From Perca fluviatilis (taxonomy: Eukaryota; Chordata; Actinopteri; Perciformes; Percidae), in assembly GCF_010015445.1 (NCBI RefSeq), contig NC_053112.1:32209583-32273582 (forward strand): a DNA stretch of 64,000 bases, given 5' to 3'. Of this stretch, positions 1-11,738 are shown piece after piece; the first letter of the stretch is position 1; the number at the start of each line of letters is the position of its first letter. The position numbers were made by a program, and so were the translations under genes. The notes under the pieces are model-generated. The model did not search any database, was not told the origin of the DNA, and saw only the letters and a list, made by a program, of their open reading frames with translations.

Positions 1-714
<714 letters not shown>

Positions 715-1036
715 TTTTTTTTTTGGCCTTGACCAACTGCCACTTTGCTCGTTTGAAAGCCATGATGTCTCTCTCTCATGGGTGGGCCAAATTCTCTGGG
801 TGGGCAAAGCAGAGAAAGGGGAGGTAACCTTGCTCCTTATGACCTCATAAGGAGCAAGATTCCAGATCGGCCCATCTGAGCTTTCATTTTCTCAAAGGCA
901 GAGCAGGATACCCAGGGCTCAGTTTACACCTATCACCATTTCTAGCCACTGGGGTACCATAGGCAGGCTGGGGGAACGCATATTCATGTTAAAAAACCTC
1001 ATGAAGTGAAATGTTCATGCCATGGGACCTTTAACA
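715..1036. repeat. Dispersed teleost repeat (MITE-like) with internal palindrome
   Basis: The stretch reads like a repeat common in spiny-rayed fish genomes: a GCAGAG-rich centre, a segment containing CAGAGCAGGATACCCAGGG, and an end near CATGGGACCTTTAA. It contains a perfect 14-bp inverted repeat at 829-842 and 845-858. Exact ends and family are from memory and uncertain. No coding potential is seen. Confidence 0.4.
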
Positions 1037-1182
1037 TGACTGGTTAGGGCTGTCAAACTTTTAGATTCTTTTTAACGCCACTCTTTGTTTAATTGACACG
1101 AATAACGCACATGATTTGACCATCGGGACATACCGTAGTTTGGGAGCGGTGCAGCAGTAACATTGTACATCCATGCTTTTTG

Positions 1183-1428
1183 GATGGCTACCAGAAACTG
1201 TAAAGTGCTCCGTGATAACATCCAGGGGATCACCAGACCAGTCATCCGCCGTCTGGCTCGACACAACGGAGAGAACGCATCTCCGGTCTGATCTACGAGG
1301 AGACCCGCAATGTGCTGAAGGGACAGAGCCCTCCGTGATGCCGTCACCCAACACAGAGATGCAAAGATGAAGACGGGGACTGCGATGGATGTAGTGTACA
1401 CCACACCCTGTACGGCTTCAGAGGTTAA
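1183..1428 (+). pseudogene. Histone H4 pseudogene
   Basis: Reading + with frame changes gives consecutive histone H4 segments. The first is KVLRDNIQGIT followed by IRRLAR; after a one-base loss comes RISGLIYEETR and VLK; then RDAVT, AMDVVY, and finally TLYGF followed by a stop at 1426-1428. The parts matching VFLEN and ALKRQGR are deleted, and the first about 16 codons are not recognisable. At least two frameshifts and several substitutions mean it cannot encode H4. H4 is among the most conserved eukaryotic proteins, so the identification is firm although no single open frame spans it. It lies inside a hAT-like element, which may have captured it or been hit by it. Confidence 0.88.
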
Positions 1429-1453
1429 ACGTTATCCTGAATCATAAATAAAA

Positions 1454-1469
1454 GGTTCTTTTATCAGCC
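1454..1469 (+). other. Decayed histone mRNA 3' stem-loop
   Basis: GGTTCTTTTATCAGCC lies 26 bp after the H4 pseudogene stop. It has the 16-nt layout of the replication-dependent histone stem-loop (GG...CC with a T-rich loop), but the two inner stem pairs are broken. ACAC follows, and then a purine-rich AAAGAGAG (about 1482-1489) resembling the histone downstream element. Confidence 0.55.
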
Positions 1470-1797
1470 ACACACTTCATCTAAAGAGAGACTACCCGTT
1501 CTGAGTAATAGTCTTTATTACTTACATTTTAACTAAATCAATGATCATTAAAAAGCAGCTCAAGACCCAAAAAATAAATAAACCTTAAGCAGAAATGGAT
1601 AAAGAAAAGGATGTTTTGAATGACAAGTTGAGTTTCAAAGCCTTTCCAGAGACTCAATTTATTTGCATGTTACCACCGGAGTACATTAAGTCTCAAATAG
1701 CACTTGAGAATTAAAAACTTGAAAAGTATCCTTTTTAAACATTTAAAACGGATAGAAAATGTGCGATTAAAATATTTTAATCGATTGAAACCCCTTA

Positions 1798-3580
1798 TGG
1801 TTACTTATCTAATTAGTGGCTGTTGTCTGTTTTTTTAAACGTGTCTGTTTTTTGAAAACTACACATCAGAAATAATAATAAAACAACTGTGTCAAACCAT
1901 AACATTGTAGACCCATCGGCTTTCCTAAATTGTCCATGAGAAGCCACATTGCAAAGCTTAGTATGTTACATATTGGCCCTACATTTCTCTCCTCAGGAGT
2001 ATTGATAAAGTACAGGAAACTTTGTTTAAACTAGGTATGAGGTTAGTAGTTCACATAGTGTAGGTCTATACATTTTCAGTTTCAAATGTGATCTGTCAGA
2101 CATGTGCTGCAAGCTATTACTCTTTCATTGCTCCTTTTTGGAGAGGTTCCTGACCAATTATTTTCAGACAGATGCAGGGATGCAGAATGACTCGAAGCAT
2201 CAGTTTTTTTTCTAGATGATGCCTAAGGTAAGGGAAGAATGGCCAGAGGCTAAGGCAGCCCTCTAGGGGCCCAGGGAGCTTATAAACTGTGAAACTGACA
2301 TCTCTTATCTATTACATTTGCCAAGTAAACCTTTAAAAACCTTCACAGTGCTCTACATGCTTTTCCCAACCTGTATATATTTAGCATTTAATGAATTTGA
2401 AGTCATTTTTGAAGTATCGACTGTGAATAATCACTGATCCAAGGATGAATAAAAGCACTCAAAACTTAGTGTACCTCCTCATCTGCAAGCTTTCATATTT
2501 ATTTCAATATAGCGTATGTTATTTTTATGTAGTACAACTTTCTAAAATCAATAGACTGTGCACTTTCAGGATGAAATAAGTTTTATCATATCAATATACA
2601 CTTCCTTCAACAGCCAGTTTTCACCATGCCTATCAAGGCATGGCCAGAAAAGGCGGTTGAAGGGAGTTTGTTGATGTGGTGCTGTTGGCAGCACGTGAAA
2701 AAAGAAAGGCAGAAAAAAAGCCACTCTTATTTTCCTCATGCAGGTTCCCTTGATGATAGGTCCTCGCAAACCAAAAAAAGCCTTGCAGGGTGCCTCCAGA
2801 AATGTTCATTCAGTCAAAGGGAAGCCTGTCACTGTTTGAATGCTGTCACCTTCACTTAGAGCGAGGCAAAGCAACAGACATCTGCCTGTAGCTTCCTCCG
2901 AACCTTTCACAGAAACTGTAAGTATGCTCTACCGTACAGCAGAGCTGTAATATAAATACAACCAAACTACATCATACTTATATAAGACCTAAGACATAAT
3001 GATAATGTTTGTACATTCACTTTTTGAACCAGTATTGCACGCATCTGTCCAATAGAAGTTTGTCTGGCTCAGCAGATGTGTAGATGTTTTTGGCAGCAGA
3101 ACAGGAAAAAGCCAAAGAACTCTGTAGCATGAAGAAATTGATCATCACCGTCCCTATAAACTGTGGTACAAAAGCCTACTAATTATTTACAAAATATGAC
3201 ATTTTCTGAGGGCTTTTTCTGTGACATAATTGACTAATAATAACTTTACATGAAAGTGTAGAGTATATCATTTGGCAATAATTTACAGCAGATGAACATG
3301 ACATGAACATGTCAGTGTTTGTTAGTTTCTAAGGTCGATTTCTGCTTCTGCATTAAATCGACGCCATGGGTACGTACGTAGGTATGTGGAGATTACCGTT
3401 ATTTGGAACTGATATGCATTTACAGTGAAAATAAAAATCTTTAAGTCAAAATTAAGATTTTGAAATGTTGCAAAGTCCAACACAAAACTTTGTTTGAAAT
3501 GCTTTAAGCAATTATTTAATAAATGAGAAACTTTCCACATAATACACAGTATTTTTTACACAGTAAAAGATAGTCAGATA
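1798..3580. other. Gene-free AT-rich spacer
   Basis: No supported gene. Open frames are under 80 codons, without recognisable domains or coding-type composition. A short low-complexity stretch lies near 3350-3400. Nothing else is identified. Confidence 0.5.
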
Positions 3581-5298
3581 GTGTTGTGGGCGGGACATTA
3601 AGTCAGACTCAGTGGTGAGTGAAACCGAAGTTTTCAATGGTTATGATGGGCAATGTGAGAGAGAAATTTTGTTTAGGTACATCAACCCACGTTAAGCTTT
3701 TTCACGTTAGGACTTATAAACCCCATGAGAACTGTGGACAGTTCACCCACAGCCACTCTGCTGCCCTGCTGAAAATGTGAAGAGAAACGCTTAATGTCAG
3801 ATACCGTCCATAATAATTGGACTTTAGGTTCGATTTTTTTTACAGTTTTCAGTGGTTATGAGGAGCAATATGTCGATTATTCATATTTATAGGGATAAAT
3901 CACCATTTCACCATCACGTGTGTCATTGTTTTTGGGAGTTTGTCAACAAATGTGCGGGCAGCTGAGGCATGCCCGGGCAGAGACGGGGTGAGTGGACTTA
4001 CCAGAGCGTTGGCATATGGCAGGCAGAGAGCATTTATATCCTGTTATGTCCTGTTCTTCACATCAGTGGGTCTTTCTTCTCTTGTTTCAACGAAGTGAAT
4101 ACATGATGAAGTGACTGGAACTATCCATCACCTCTCGCGCCTGGATTCTCAACGTCCCGGTCTTTGAGACACAGCCGGTGTCTGTTTTTTTTCCATCATT
4201 ACATGCTATTACGGTTAGTTAGCGTAGTTAAACACTACACACTGTGAAATTACGTGTCCTGTTTTTATTTCACGCATATCTGCTTTGAGTGAGTGAAGCT
4301 ATGAGCTGAGCTCTGTTATCTCAGAGCTGTTTGTTTTGGAGAAGAGTTGTCAGGCGAAGTGGAAGCGAGCGTGTCACGGAGGATAATGGGAGCCATGCGA
4401 GTAACATTGTTATAGCACATGCTATTTAAATAGTTTTTAAATAGTTTACACCAATAAGCTAGCAACAATATCCTCACTTTTCCCAGCTGTAGCTGCTGCT
4501 GCTGCATTTGCTGTTCGCATGTTAGAAAATCTATCACTACCCTCCCTATCTGAGGTGGAATATGATTGGTTAGTTTTAATGTCACTCCAGAATATAACCT
4601 TTTAAACTGTATTATACAGGGACCTAGCCTGACAAGCCAGACCTACATCAAGATGTTTGGTCTGGGAACTCACCATTGGCAGGGCTCAATCCGAGGAGCG
4701 GGATAAACAGTTGTCTTTCAAATTCCCTCTGCAAGCAATAGGATAGCGCTACAACCAGGCAGAGCAACGCTAGTTGATAGATTAAACTTTTTCTGTATCC
4801 GGTCGGCAAAACTCAGAACACATCTTCCTTTTTTAAGAATTACTTCAGTGCTTAACTCCAAGTCTTCCAGAGTCGCAGCAGCAGCAGCTATCTTCTTTGT
4901 TTTTAAGTAGCATTCACACGGAACCGTCGTAACTCTTCTGTCCTTATGTTAAGCTTGCCAACCGTTTCTATACACATTTGGGATTGGCCTGACCAGAATT
5001 TGGTTTTTCCAGCTCTCAAGCCAACGGAGAGTTGCTAGACTGATCCTGGCTGCAAATTACATTTGCTGCTGCTAGGGTGCGTCTAGATTTCTAGGCTAAC
5101 AGGGACCAGCAATCACAGAGATCCCTGACAGGTTGAAATAGAAAACACATGTTCATGTTAAATTTACTTAGCTATGTCCCTCATTGTATTGGTTTGCCCT
5201 CTTGTGGGCATAATGCACAAAAATGTATATTTCATATTCAAACGTTTTTTTAAAGGAATATTCAAATGTAATTTTTTTGCCAATTTTGACAGCCCTAG
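3581..5298. mobile_element. Decayed hAT-like element remnant with nested insertion
   Basis: The right end reads TTTTGACAGCCCTA (5285-5298), the reverse complement of a TAGGGCTGTCAAA hAT-type terminus. It is preceded by an ATTCAAATG subterminal stretch. The left end is not clear; 3581 is a guess based on a change to repeat-like sequence. No transposase frame is intact. A second element lies within it at 4624-5098. Confidence 0.3.
4624..5098. mobile_element. Nested DNA element with 8-bp direct repeats
   Basis: The element is bounded by the direct repeat ACAGGGAC at 4616-4623 and 5099-5106. Its termini read (C)TAGCCT... and ...AGGCTA, a short inverted repeat. This is consistent with a non-autonomous hAT-type insertion. 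The internal sequence has no coding region. Confidence 0.6.
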
Positions 5299-5593
5299 TA
5301 ACTAAAACCAAGGTAAGCTCTTGACCCACAGCAAACTGTGAGACTGAACCATAGAGTGAATGTGCACAAACAAAACTATGAACTACAAGAGGCTAAAAAC
5401 GTCCATACTGTAGACCTGCAGAGTCGGTTCGTCACTAAGAGCAAATCCTTTTGCATTACATGAAGTAATTATATACAAAAAATATTGATTAATGGAGCTA
5501 TACATTACAGAAACAAAAGAAAGAGGCTCAACTGTGATACACTGCGTTACCAGTTTACCAGATTTCCAACTTAAACGCTGGCTATAGATCAGT
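5299..5593. other. Spacer
   Basis: Short unique-looking sequence between two mobile elements. No gene is seen. Confidence 0.5.
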
Positions 5594-5601
5594 CTGCCAG
5601 G

Positions 5602-6662
5602 TAGGGCTGCACGATTATGGCCAAAATGATAATCACGATTATTTTGATCAATATTGAGATCACGATTAATTGTCACGATTATTTGTTGATTTAACCAAAA
5701 CAAATTTTATTGTCACATAGGCTAATTATAACTGCTTTTACATCCATATTGTGCTACATTCCTGTTAATACATCCATATTGTGCTACATTCCTCCTCCTA
5801 CATCCATCCTATTGAAGGATACTGTGAATGAGTATGCCATTTCAGCTGTTGTGCGACCGCTTTCCATACATGCGCGTTTGCCGTAAGGTATCTACCTGAC
5901 GAAATAGCAACGCGGATTTCATTGGCTCATTACACTGCTACTGACATGTCTGCGTTGCGCTTTGATGCTCCGAAACTCAACAAAAACATCGCTGCATGTC
6001 ACGCTAGTAAACACTAATAACACGTTACACAGCAGGTAACGTTAGACTACCATTAGCTACAGTAAACACTAATAACACGTTACACAGCAGGTAGCGTTAG
6101 CCTACCGTTAGCTACAGTAAACACTAACAACACGTTACACAGCAGGTAACGTTAGCCTACTGTCAGCCACAGTAGTAACTGGATTAAACACAGCTAAAAT
6201 GCTGACAGCTAAACGGTGTAGTGTGTCTGTATTTCCAACAACGGGACGTCAAACAGTCTGCTGCTAAAGCTATGAGCTAACGGACACAAACTACTAATGG
6301 TCACTGCTGTTGTCTGAAAAACAAAACATACGGGACAAAATGTTGCGTTTACTGGTAAAGTGGCTTATGATACCGGCTTATGATGACCGACTGCTACCTG
6401 TTGTGGAATTTTCCTCCCGTTACTCTGTCCTCTGTGACTGTCTACATCTAGAAACTAAGCTGCGCGGTGCAGGGAACAACTCTGATTGGCTCATGGAGGC
6501 ACGTGATCAGACAGTGGTTTATGGAGCGCTAGAGTGGCTTTGCAAAAACTTTGATAAGGAGTGTTCTATGACGCATTTTAAATATCGCTCGTTCACGCAA
6601 ATTTGATCGTGGGAAGCCAAAATCGCGATCGTGATTAAAATTCGATTAATTGTGCAGCCCTA
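5602..6662. mobile_element. Non-autonomous hAT element with perfect 8-bp TSD
   Basis: The termini are TAGGGCTGCAC and its exact complement GTGCAGCCCTA. They are flanked by an identical 8-bp target duplication, CTGCCAGG (5594-5601 and 6663-6670), the hAT hallmark. The subterminal regions are rich in (A/T)ATCACGATTA motifs on both sides. The 1061-bp interior has a three-copy 55-bp tandem repeat and no transposase. Confidence 0.92.
6006..6170. repeat. 55-bp tandem repeat, three copies
   Basis: Copies begin at 6006, 6061 and 6116, each starting AGTAAACACTAA and containing ACACGTTACACAGCAGGTA. A few substitutions separate them. They lie wholly inside the 5602-6662 hAT element. Confidence 0.92.
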
Positions 6663-6670
6663 CTGCCAGG

Positions 6671-9187
6671 GTCAAATGTAAATAGATTTATAGTTCAAAG
6701 TGATATGCAACATCAAAAAAAGATCAATGTTTTTAAGGTCATTCTTATAGCTAGGACTACAGTTGTCATTAGGGCACTATTAATTATTCAGCACACCCCA
6801 AGGTATACACAGAATGTCTTGAGCAAAACTAAAGCACAAAAACAGGACAATATCATTCCCCAGAATAGCCAGAATAAAAGGACTGAATTTCACTTGCCAG
6901 TCTAATTTGGACAGCCATCAATCATTGTTTGGAGGACGAAACAGTTCCCCAGTTTGTCCTCTTATATCTGCTATCCTTTTTGTGTTGGTCTTTTTCAGTT
7001 GCAAGCAGTAATAATCCAAATAGAGGTTAAGAGTCTTCAGCGATTCAAATTGACCTCTATCACTCAGGAGACAATCTCTAATCAATATTACTGCTCTTAT
7101 TGCCTTTAGTTATGCCTTTAGGGTCTAATAGGCATTATGATTAGCATCCATGAGAATACTGCATCACAATGAGAGAGAACATACAGTATATCATAATGGG
7201 TACTGTTCATAAAGCACATCAGGCCTCTGCATGATGTAGCTGCAATGCCAAGAAGCATATCAGTTATATCCAATACAGTACTGCATCTTATCCGAGCGTC
7301 ATTCACACCCAAACTCCTTCTCAATTCAAACCTCAGACTGTCAGGCCAAACATCAGACTTTTTTTTTCATCATCATTGTACACGGAGCAAGAGATAATAG
7401 AGTAAAAATCCCCTAATTGCAAACTGTAAATGGAAATCAACGGTTATGAAAAGGAACACAGATGCACAGCAAAGCGACGCACATCAACGCACGTTCTGCT
7501 TCTTCACCCTCGTTTCTAAACACTCACATACTTCTCTGTCCGATTCTGAATGCTTGCAAGATCAGCCAAACCACTCCGGAACCAAAACAGATTATGCAAT
7601 TGCTTTGCCTGCTGCAGTAGACAGTGCATTAGGATAGTATTACTGAACTATGATCACGATACCCAGATTTCTTTTAAATCTAAGGCACGTAAACTAGATA
7701 AAATTTGACCTATCTATCATACAAGTTACATGTATGGGCAGACGTTCTACCAGATGAGCTACCCAGGCGCCCAGAAACTGTGTACATTGACAACTTCCAA
7801 ATGCACATGTATGTATACAGTATTGTAACAAGTGTCTTGGGGGTGGGTTATTTGGACAGATAATTCTACATCCCGAGTCATTTTTACTATCAGTACATCC
7901 TATAAAAACACGATTTAATTAGTATGCAACTCTTCTGGGGAATCACAAAGGGGACATTCCAGAGGTGGTGGTGAGTTTGAACACACAAGGGATGTCTGTA
8001 ACAATCCCTGGTGTAAACCTCAGCAGACACAGCATAACATTCTTTATTTAAAATGAGGATAAAAATTCAGCACCTGAAAACTAATTAGCTCAAGTGAAAA
8101 TGCCTACAGAGGAGCAGAAATGGATTGCTATCTGAGTAGAAGGTTCATCCTGACTTTTTGTTGATATAGCAACAATGTTCTCAAACTACTAAATAAACAC
8201 CTTAAACTTATTGGCTAGAGAGAAAAAAAAGATGTAAAAATGATTGAAGTTTGTCATCCTTAGTGTAAGTGATAAGAAAGTCCAGCATGGAAACACAGCC
8301 CTTAACAAAGCTGGAGTATGGACAGCTCCATCAATATTTAGCTTCTCCACCACCTCACCTCTTCTACAGATAAAAGCAAGTGGAGGCCAGAGTACAAGGA
8401 GACGCCACCTCTCCCAGTGATGCTAATTATCCCTGTTTGCTATCTGGCTAGCTCCCAGGCATTCTGATTGGATTTACTTGACAAAATAAATAAATCATCA
8501 TCATAAAAGTGTAATGCCACATCCCTGACCTTTCCCCACACCCAGGCCATGCTAGCACCACAGCACTGTGTACAGGAGGATAGAACCCAATCTAGCTGGT
8601 ACTATTTAATAACTATTATTGGATCTATATATTGGAACTATTATTAGTAACTAAAACTATTTTGGCTACTTCTGGGGAAGCAGAAATAAGCTATAAATAC
8701 AAGACTGACATATTGTGGTGTTATTATTTTTATTATGCCGAACTTGCTAGAAAACAGTTGCTTATTTACAAATACTGCAGATACGGAGTAGCTTCAGCAT
8801 TAATTTAAAAGTCGGGTTTATGTCCACCTGAAGAATGGAAGTCCAATATTCCAATACCAACTCTGAAAATAGCTGACTCTAGCTGCTAAATGCTCCACCG
8901 TGTTCACTAGCTGGTTGCTGCCTTTGTCGGTCTGCCGTTTGGTGCTGGACTGGTAGCATAGAGTCAGTTATCACAGGTGATCGCTGCGAGAGTGAACCAA
9001 AGCAGTAAAATGGGAGCCGGAAGACCAATGAGTTAATAGACACTGAAAAGCTTCGTAGAGCTGAGGGAAACTGCAGAGTCAGATAAGAGAGACTACTGTC
9101 ACATACTAGATGCCACATGATCCATTGTTGATGATTATAGCCCATGTAATACACCCACCAAATGATATATTTTTGGGTACCAAACAC
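6671..9187. other. Gene-free spacer
   Basis: No supported gene; open frames are short and unrelated to known domains. It contains a SINE head fragment at about 7735-7773 and otherwise AT-rich, mostly unique-looking sequence. Confidence 0.5.
7735..7773 (-). repeat. tRNA-derived SINE fragment (5' head)
   Basis: On the - strand this reads GGGCGCCTGGGTAGCTCATC followed by TGGTAGAAC. This is the same tRNA-like head, with the A-box region, as the longer SINE at 44221-44416. Only the first about 40 bp are present. Confidence 0.65.
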
Positions 9188-9190
9188 TTA

Positions 9191-9233
9191 TGCTGAATCC
9201 GAATCCTCCCCTTATCCCTTACCCTTTGTCTTA
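9191..9233 (+). repeat. Harbinger left terminal inverted repeat
   Basis: 43-bp terminal repeat, next to TTA at 9188-9190. It pairs with 14606-14648 except at the first base. Confidence 0.93.
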
Positions 9234-9539
9234 CTCCTAGCCCTTAGCACTCTGCGTGTAGGGCCTAGGGTTAGATATCCCTAAGAAATCGGACACTACT
9301 TGGTTACGGTTACGTCATCAAGCATTGTCGCTAGCTGGCTGTTACGTCACCAGAGGCGACAAGTTGATCACAAACATCCAAGATGCCGTCTGCAAGTGTG
9401 CGCATGTCGATTGCATTGGTTATAGTGATTCTTTTGCGATTGTCTGCAACAAATAGAAGAAATCAGCCCATTAATGGTGTGAAATGGTTTTCTTTTCCAG
9501 ACTGGTGAGCCAACAACATACTGTGCCATACACCACAAC

Positions 9540-10526
9540 ATGCCTATACTGCGCCTGTGGTTCAATGTGGAGTCTGAGCTGAGGCAGGATTTCCGCCTCA
9601 CCAGAAGAGCGATGCACAGCTTACAGAGGCTTTTGCACAGGGAGCAGGACCATGGCTGGGGTAATGAGCTTGAGGTACTCATATACACCTATTGGCTGGC
9701 ACATGGACTCTCTTATCGGGTGGTGGCCCGTGTCTTTAATGTGCCAAAGGCCACAGTTCATGACATCATCCACAGAGTGGCCCAGAACATATGGGACAAT
9801 CTGAGGAGAGCAATCGACTTCCCTCAAACAGTGGACCTGCCTGCAGTGGGTCAGGGATTTGTCAACATTTCTGGAACCCCTGCATTCCACAATGTGGTTG
9901 GAGCAATCGATGGCAGCCACATACGTATAAAACCACCACAGCGTCACAGATTGGACTATTTGAATTATAAAGGCTTTTACTCAATCAACATGCAGGCAAT
10001 ATGTGACTCGAGTGGCGGTTTTCTGGACATTTTTGTGGGGTATCCGGGGTCTGTCCATGACACACGGATACTGAAAAACAGCAGTTTTTACACCACAAGA
10101 CGGTATCCCCCAACAGGCTACATCCTCCTGGGTGATGGTGGGTATCCCTGTTTGGAAACTCCGATTAGCCTCATCACCCCATTCAAGGAGCCAGTGCATG
10201 GAGAAGTACAACAGCGATTCAACTACTACCAGTCAAGGGGGCGCAGCATAATTGAAAGGGCGTTCGGCATGATGAAGACCAGATGGAGGTCAACGCTTTT
10301 CAGAGCTTTGGAGGTGAAGCCCACATTTGCACCCCAAGTAATTGCTTCATGTGCCTTTTTGCACAATGTGTGTATGGACAATGGTGACACACTGGTTCCG
10401 GATGAAGACATTTTAATGGATGACGCCCAACCTCCCCGTGGACACATGGCATACAATGAAACCTCTGGGAATGATGCAAGACACAGACTGGCTGCCTTAG
10501 TTTCAGGCAATGTGCAAACCCCATGA
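9540..10526 (+). CDS. PIF/Harbinger DDE transposase (HARBI1-like)
   Basis: A nuclear nuclease that would cut at the element's inverted repeats together with its Myb-like partner. The 328-codon frame is uninterrupted. An N-terminal helix-turn-helix-like stretch (about residues 57-80, LSYRVVARVFNVPKATVHD) precedes the DDE_4-type catalytic fold. The likely catalytic triad is D124 in GAIDGSHI, D199 in LLGDGGYP and E239 in SIIERAFGMMK. The length is close to HARBI1 (about 350 aa). The frame is also open from an acceptor-like CCAG at 9497-9500 (TTTTCTTTTCCAG), so an upstream exon is possible; I chose the first in-frame ATG. AATAAA at 10599-10604 could serve as poly(A) signal. It faces the Myb-like gene across a nested hAT insertion. 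The catalytic residues look intact, but activity is not shown. Confidence 0.93.
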   Translation: MPILRLWFNVESELRQDFRLTRRAMHSLQRLLHREQDHGWGNELEVLIYTYWLAHGLSYRVVARVFNVPKATVHDIIHRVAQNIWDNLRRAIDFPQTVDLPAVGQGFVNISGTPAFHNVVGAIDGSHIRIKPPQRHRLDYLNYKGFYSINMQAICDSSGGFLDIFVGYPGSVHDTRILKNSSFYTTRRYPPTGYILLGDGGYPCLETPISLITPFKEPVHGEVQQRFNYYQSRGRSIIERAFGMMKTRWRSTLFRALEVKPTFAPQVIASCAFLHNVCMDNGDTLVPDEDILMDDAQPPRGHMAYNETSGNDARHRLAALVSGNVQTP

Positions 10527-10598
10527 ACATGACCAGTGTATACATTTTATAGTTCTTTTATGTTCTTTTATGTATGTGTACTACTTAGGTCTGTTTGC

Positions 10599-10604
10599 AA
10601 TAAA
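10599..10604 (+). terminator. Candidate poly(A) signal of the Harbinger transposase
   Basis: AATAAA 73 bp beyond the transposase stop codon, followed by T/G-rich sequence. Confidence 0.55.
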
Positions 10605-10886
10605 CATTTGTATACACAATGCATGGTGTTTTGTATATCTGTGTCAGTTATCATGGTTTTGAATGTCACACATGTTCAGAAAGACATTGATTTATTTGAC
10701 TATTGACTCAGATTTATTCAACTACTAAGTTATGGTTAGTCTCTGTGGTTGTTGAAACCACTGCTTCATTTAAATGATGTGCTTAAGTAATAAGAAAAAA
10801 GTGTTCTGTTGGCATGATTCTATTTGCTTTTATGAAAGGCTCATGATACGCCTTCACACAATATGATTGAATTACTGTAATATAAC

Positions 10887-11730
10887 TAGGGTTGGGTACC
10901 GAAACTCGGTGCCAATGGGGAACCGGTGCCGACCTAAACGGTAGTAACGAGACCGAATAAGAACGAAAGTTTCGGTGCCTCATTTCGGTGCTTGACTTTA
11001 CACTACACCTGACAGCATGTAACGTTAACCTACCTTTAGCTAGCAGCTGGATTAAACACCGGTAAAATGCTGACAGCTAACGTTAAACAGTGTAAAGTGT
11101 GACTGTATTTCACTGTGGAGGACTTCAACAGCGGGATGTAACAGTCTGCTCTGCAGCGCAGCAGCAGCTGCCGTTGTCGCAATTCATGGATATACAGTAT
11201 GTTTATATGGTCGGAATTAAACAACACAGACGGTGCGTTCACTTGCAGCTGCCGTTGTCAGAATTAAACAACACAGACGGTGCGTTCACTCGCAGCTGCC
11301 GTTGTCGGAATTAAACAACACAGACGGTGCGTTCACTTGCAGCTGCCGTTGTCGGAATTAAACAACACAGACGGTGCATTCACTTAAAACAGGTTCCCTC
11401 GTGGTGCATTCACAGTAATTGTAAAATACCCTTTTCCCATCTGGGGTTCAACAGAAATTTACTGTTGAAATAAGTTATTGTTATTGTTATAGTTATTACA
11501 TTATTATTAAATCTTTAATTTTGACCATGGCCTTAGCAATAAACAAGTCACTGACTGTTGTTTACTACCCTTATTTTTTTTCTTCTTCTTTTTTTTTTAA
11601 CTTTATTGAAAAGTACCGGTTCAGGCACCGGTTCAGGCACCGGTTCAGGCACCGTTTAGGCACCGGCACCGTTTTAAAAGTATCAATTTAGCACCGCAAT
11701 CGAAAAAAAAAAAAACGATACCCAACCCTA
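10887..11730. mobile_element. Non-autonomous hAT element nested in the Harbinger transposon
   Basis: The termini are TAGGGTTGGGTACCG and CGATACCCAACCCTA (near-perfect inverted repeats). They are flanked by the identical 8-bp duplication AATATAAC (10879-10886 and 11731-11738). The interior has 47-bp tandem repeats and several GGTTCAGGCACC units near the right end. No transposase is encoded. It sits between the two convergent Harbinger genes. Confidence 0.93.
11245..11385. repeat. 47-bp tandem repeat
   Basis: Copies begin at 11245, 11292 and 11339 with GCAGCTGCCGTTGTC and continue through AATTAAACAACACAGACGG. A partial, interrupted copy precedes them from about 11165. The array is internal to the nested hAT element. 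Confidence 0.9.
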
Positions 11731-11738
11731 AATATAAC

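Larger units (their letters stand above)
1045..1797. mobile_element. hAT-like non-autonomous element carrying a histone H4 pseudogene
   Basis: The left end begins TAGGGCTGTCAAAC, a typical hAT-type terminus. The right end reads GATTGAAACCCCTTA, which approximates the reverse complement of such a terminus, and it is preceded by a GTGCGATTAA-type subterminal stretch. No clear 8-bp target duplication survives, so the boundaries are tentative. The interior holds a decayed histone H4 coding segment. No transposase is present. Confidence 0.45.

Noticed and set aside
9383..9505. Short upstream frame (ATG at 9383) as a first exon of the Harbinger transposase
   Set aside because: It ends at a TGA just before the main frame. 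No donor was found that joins it in frame to the acceptor at 9500.
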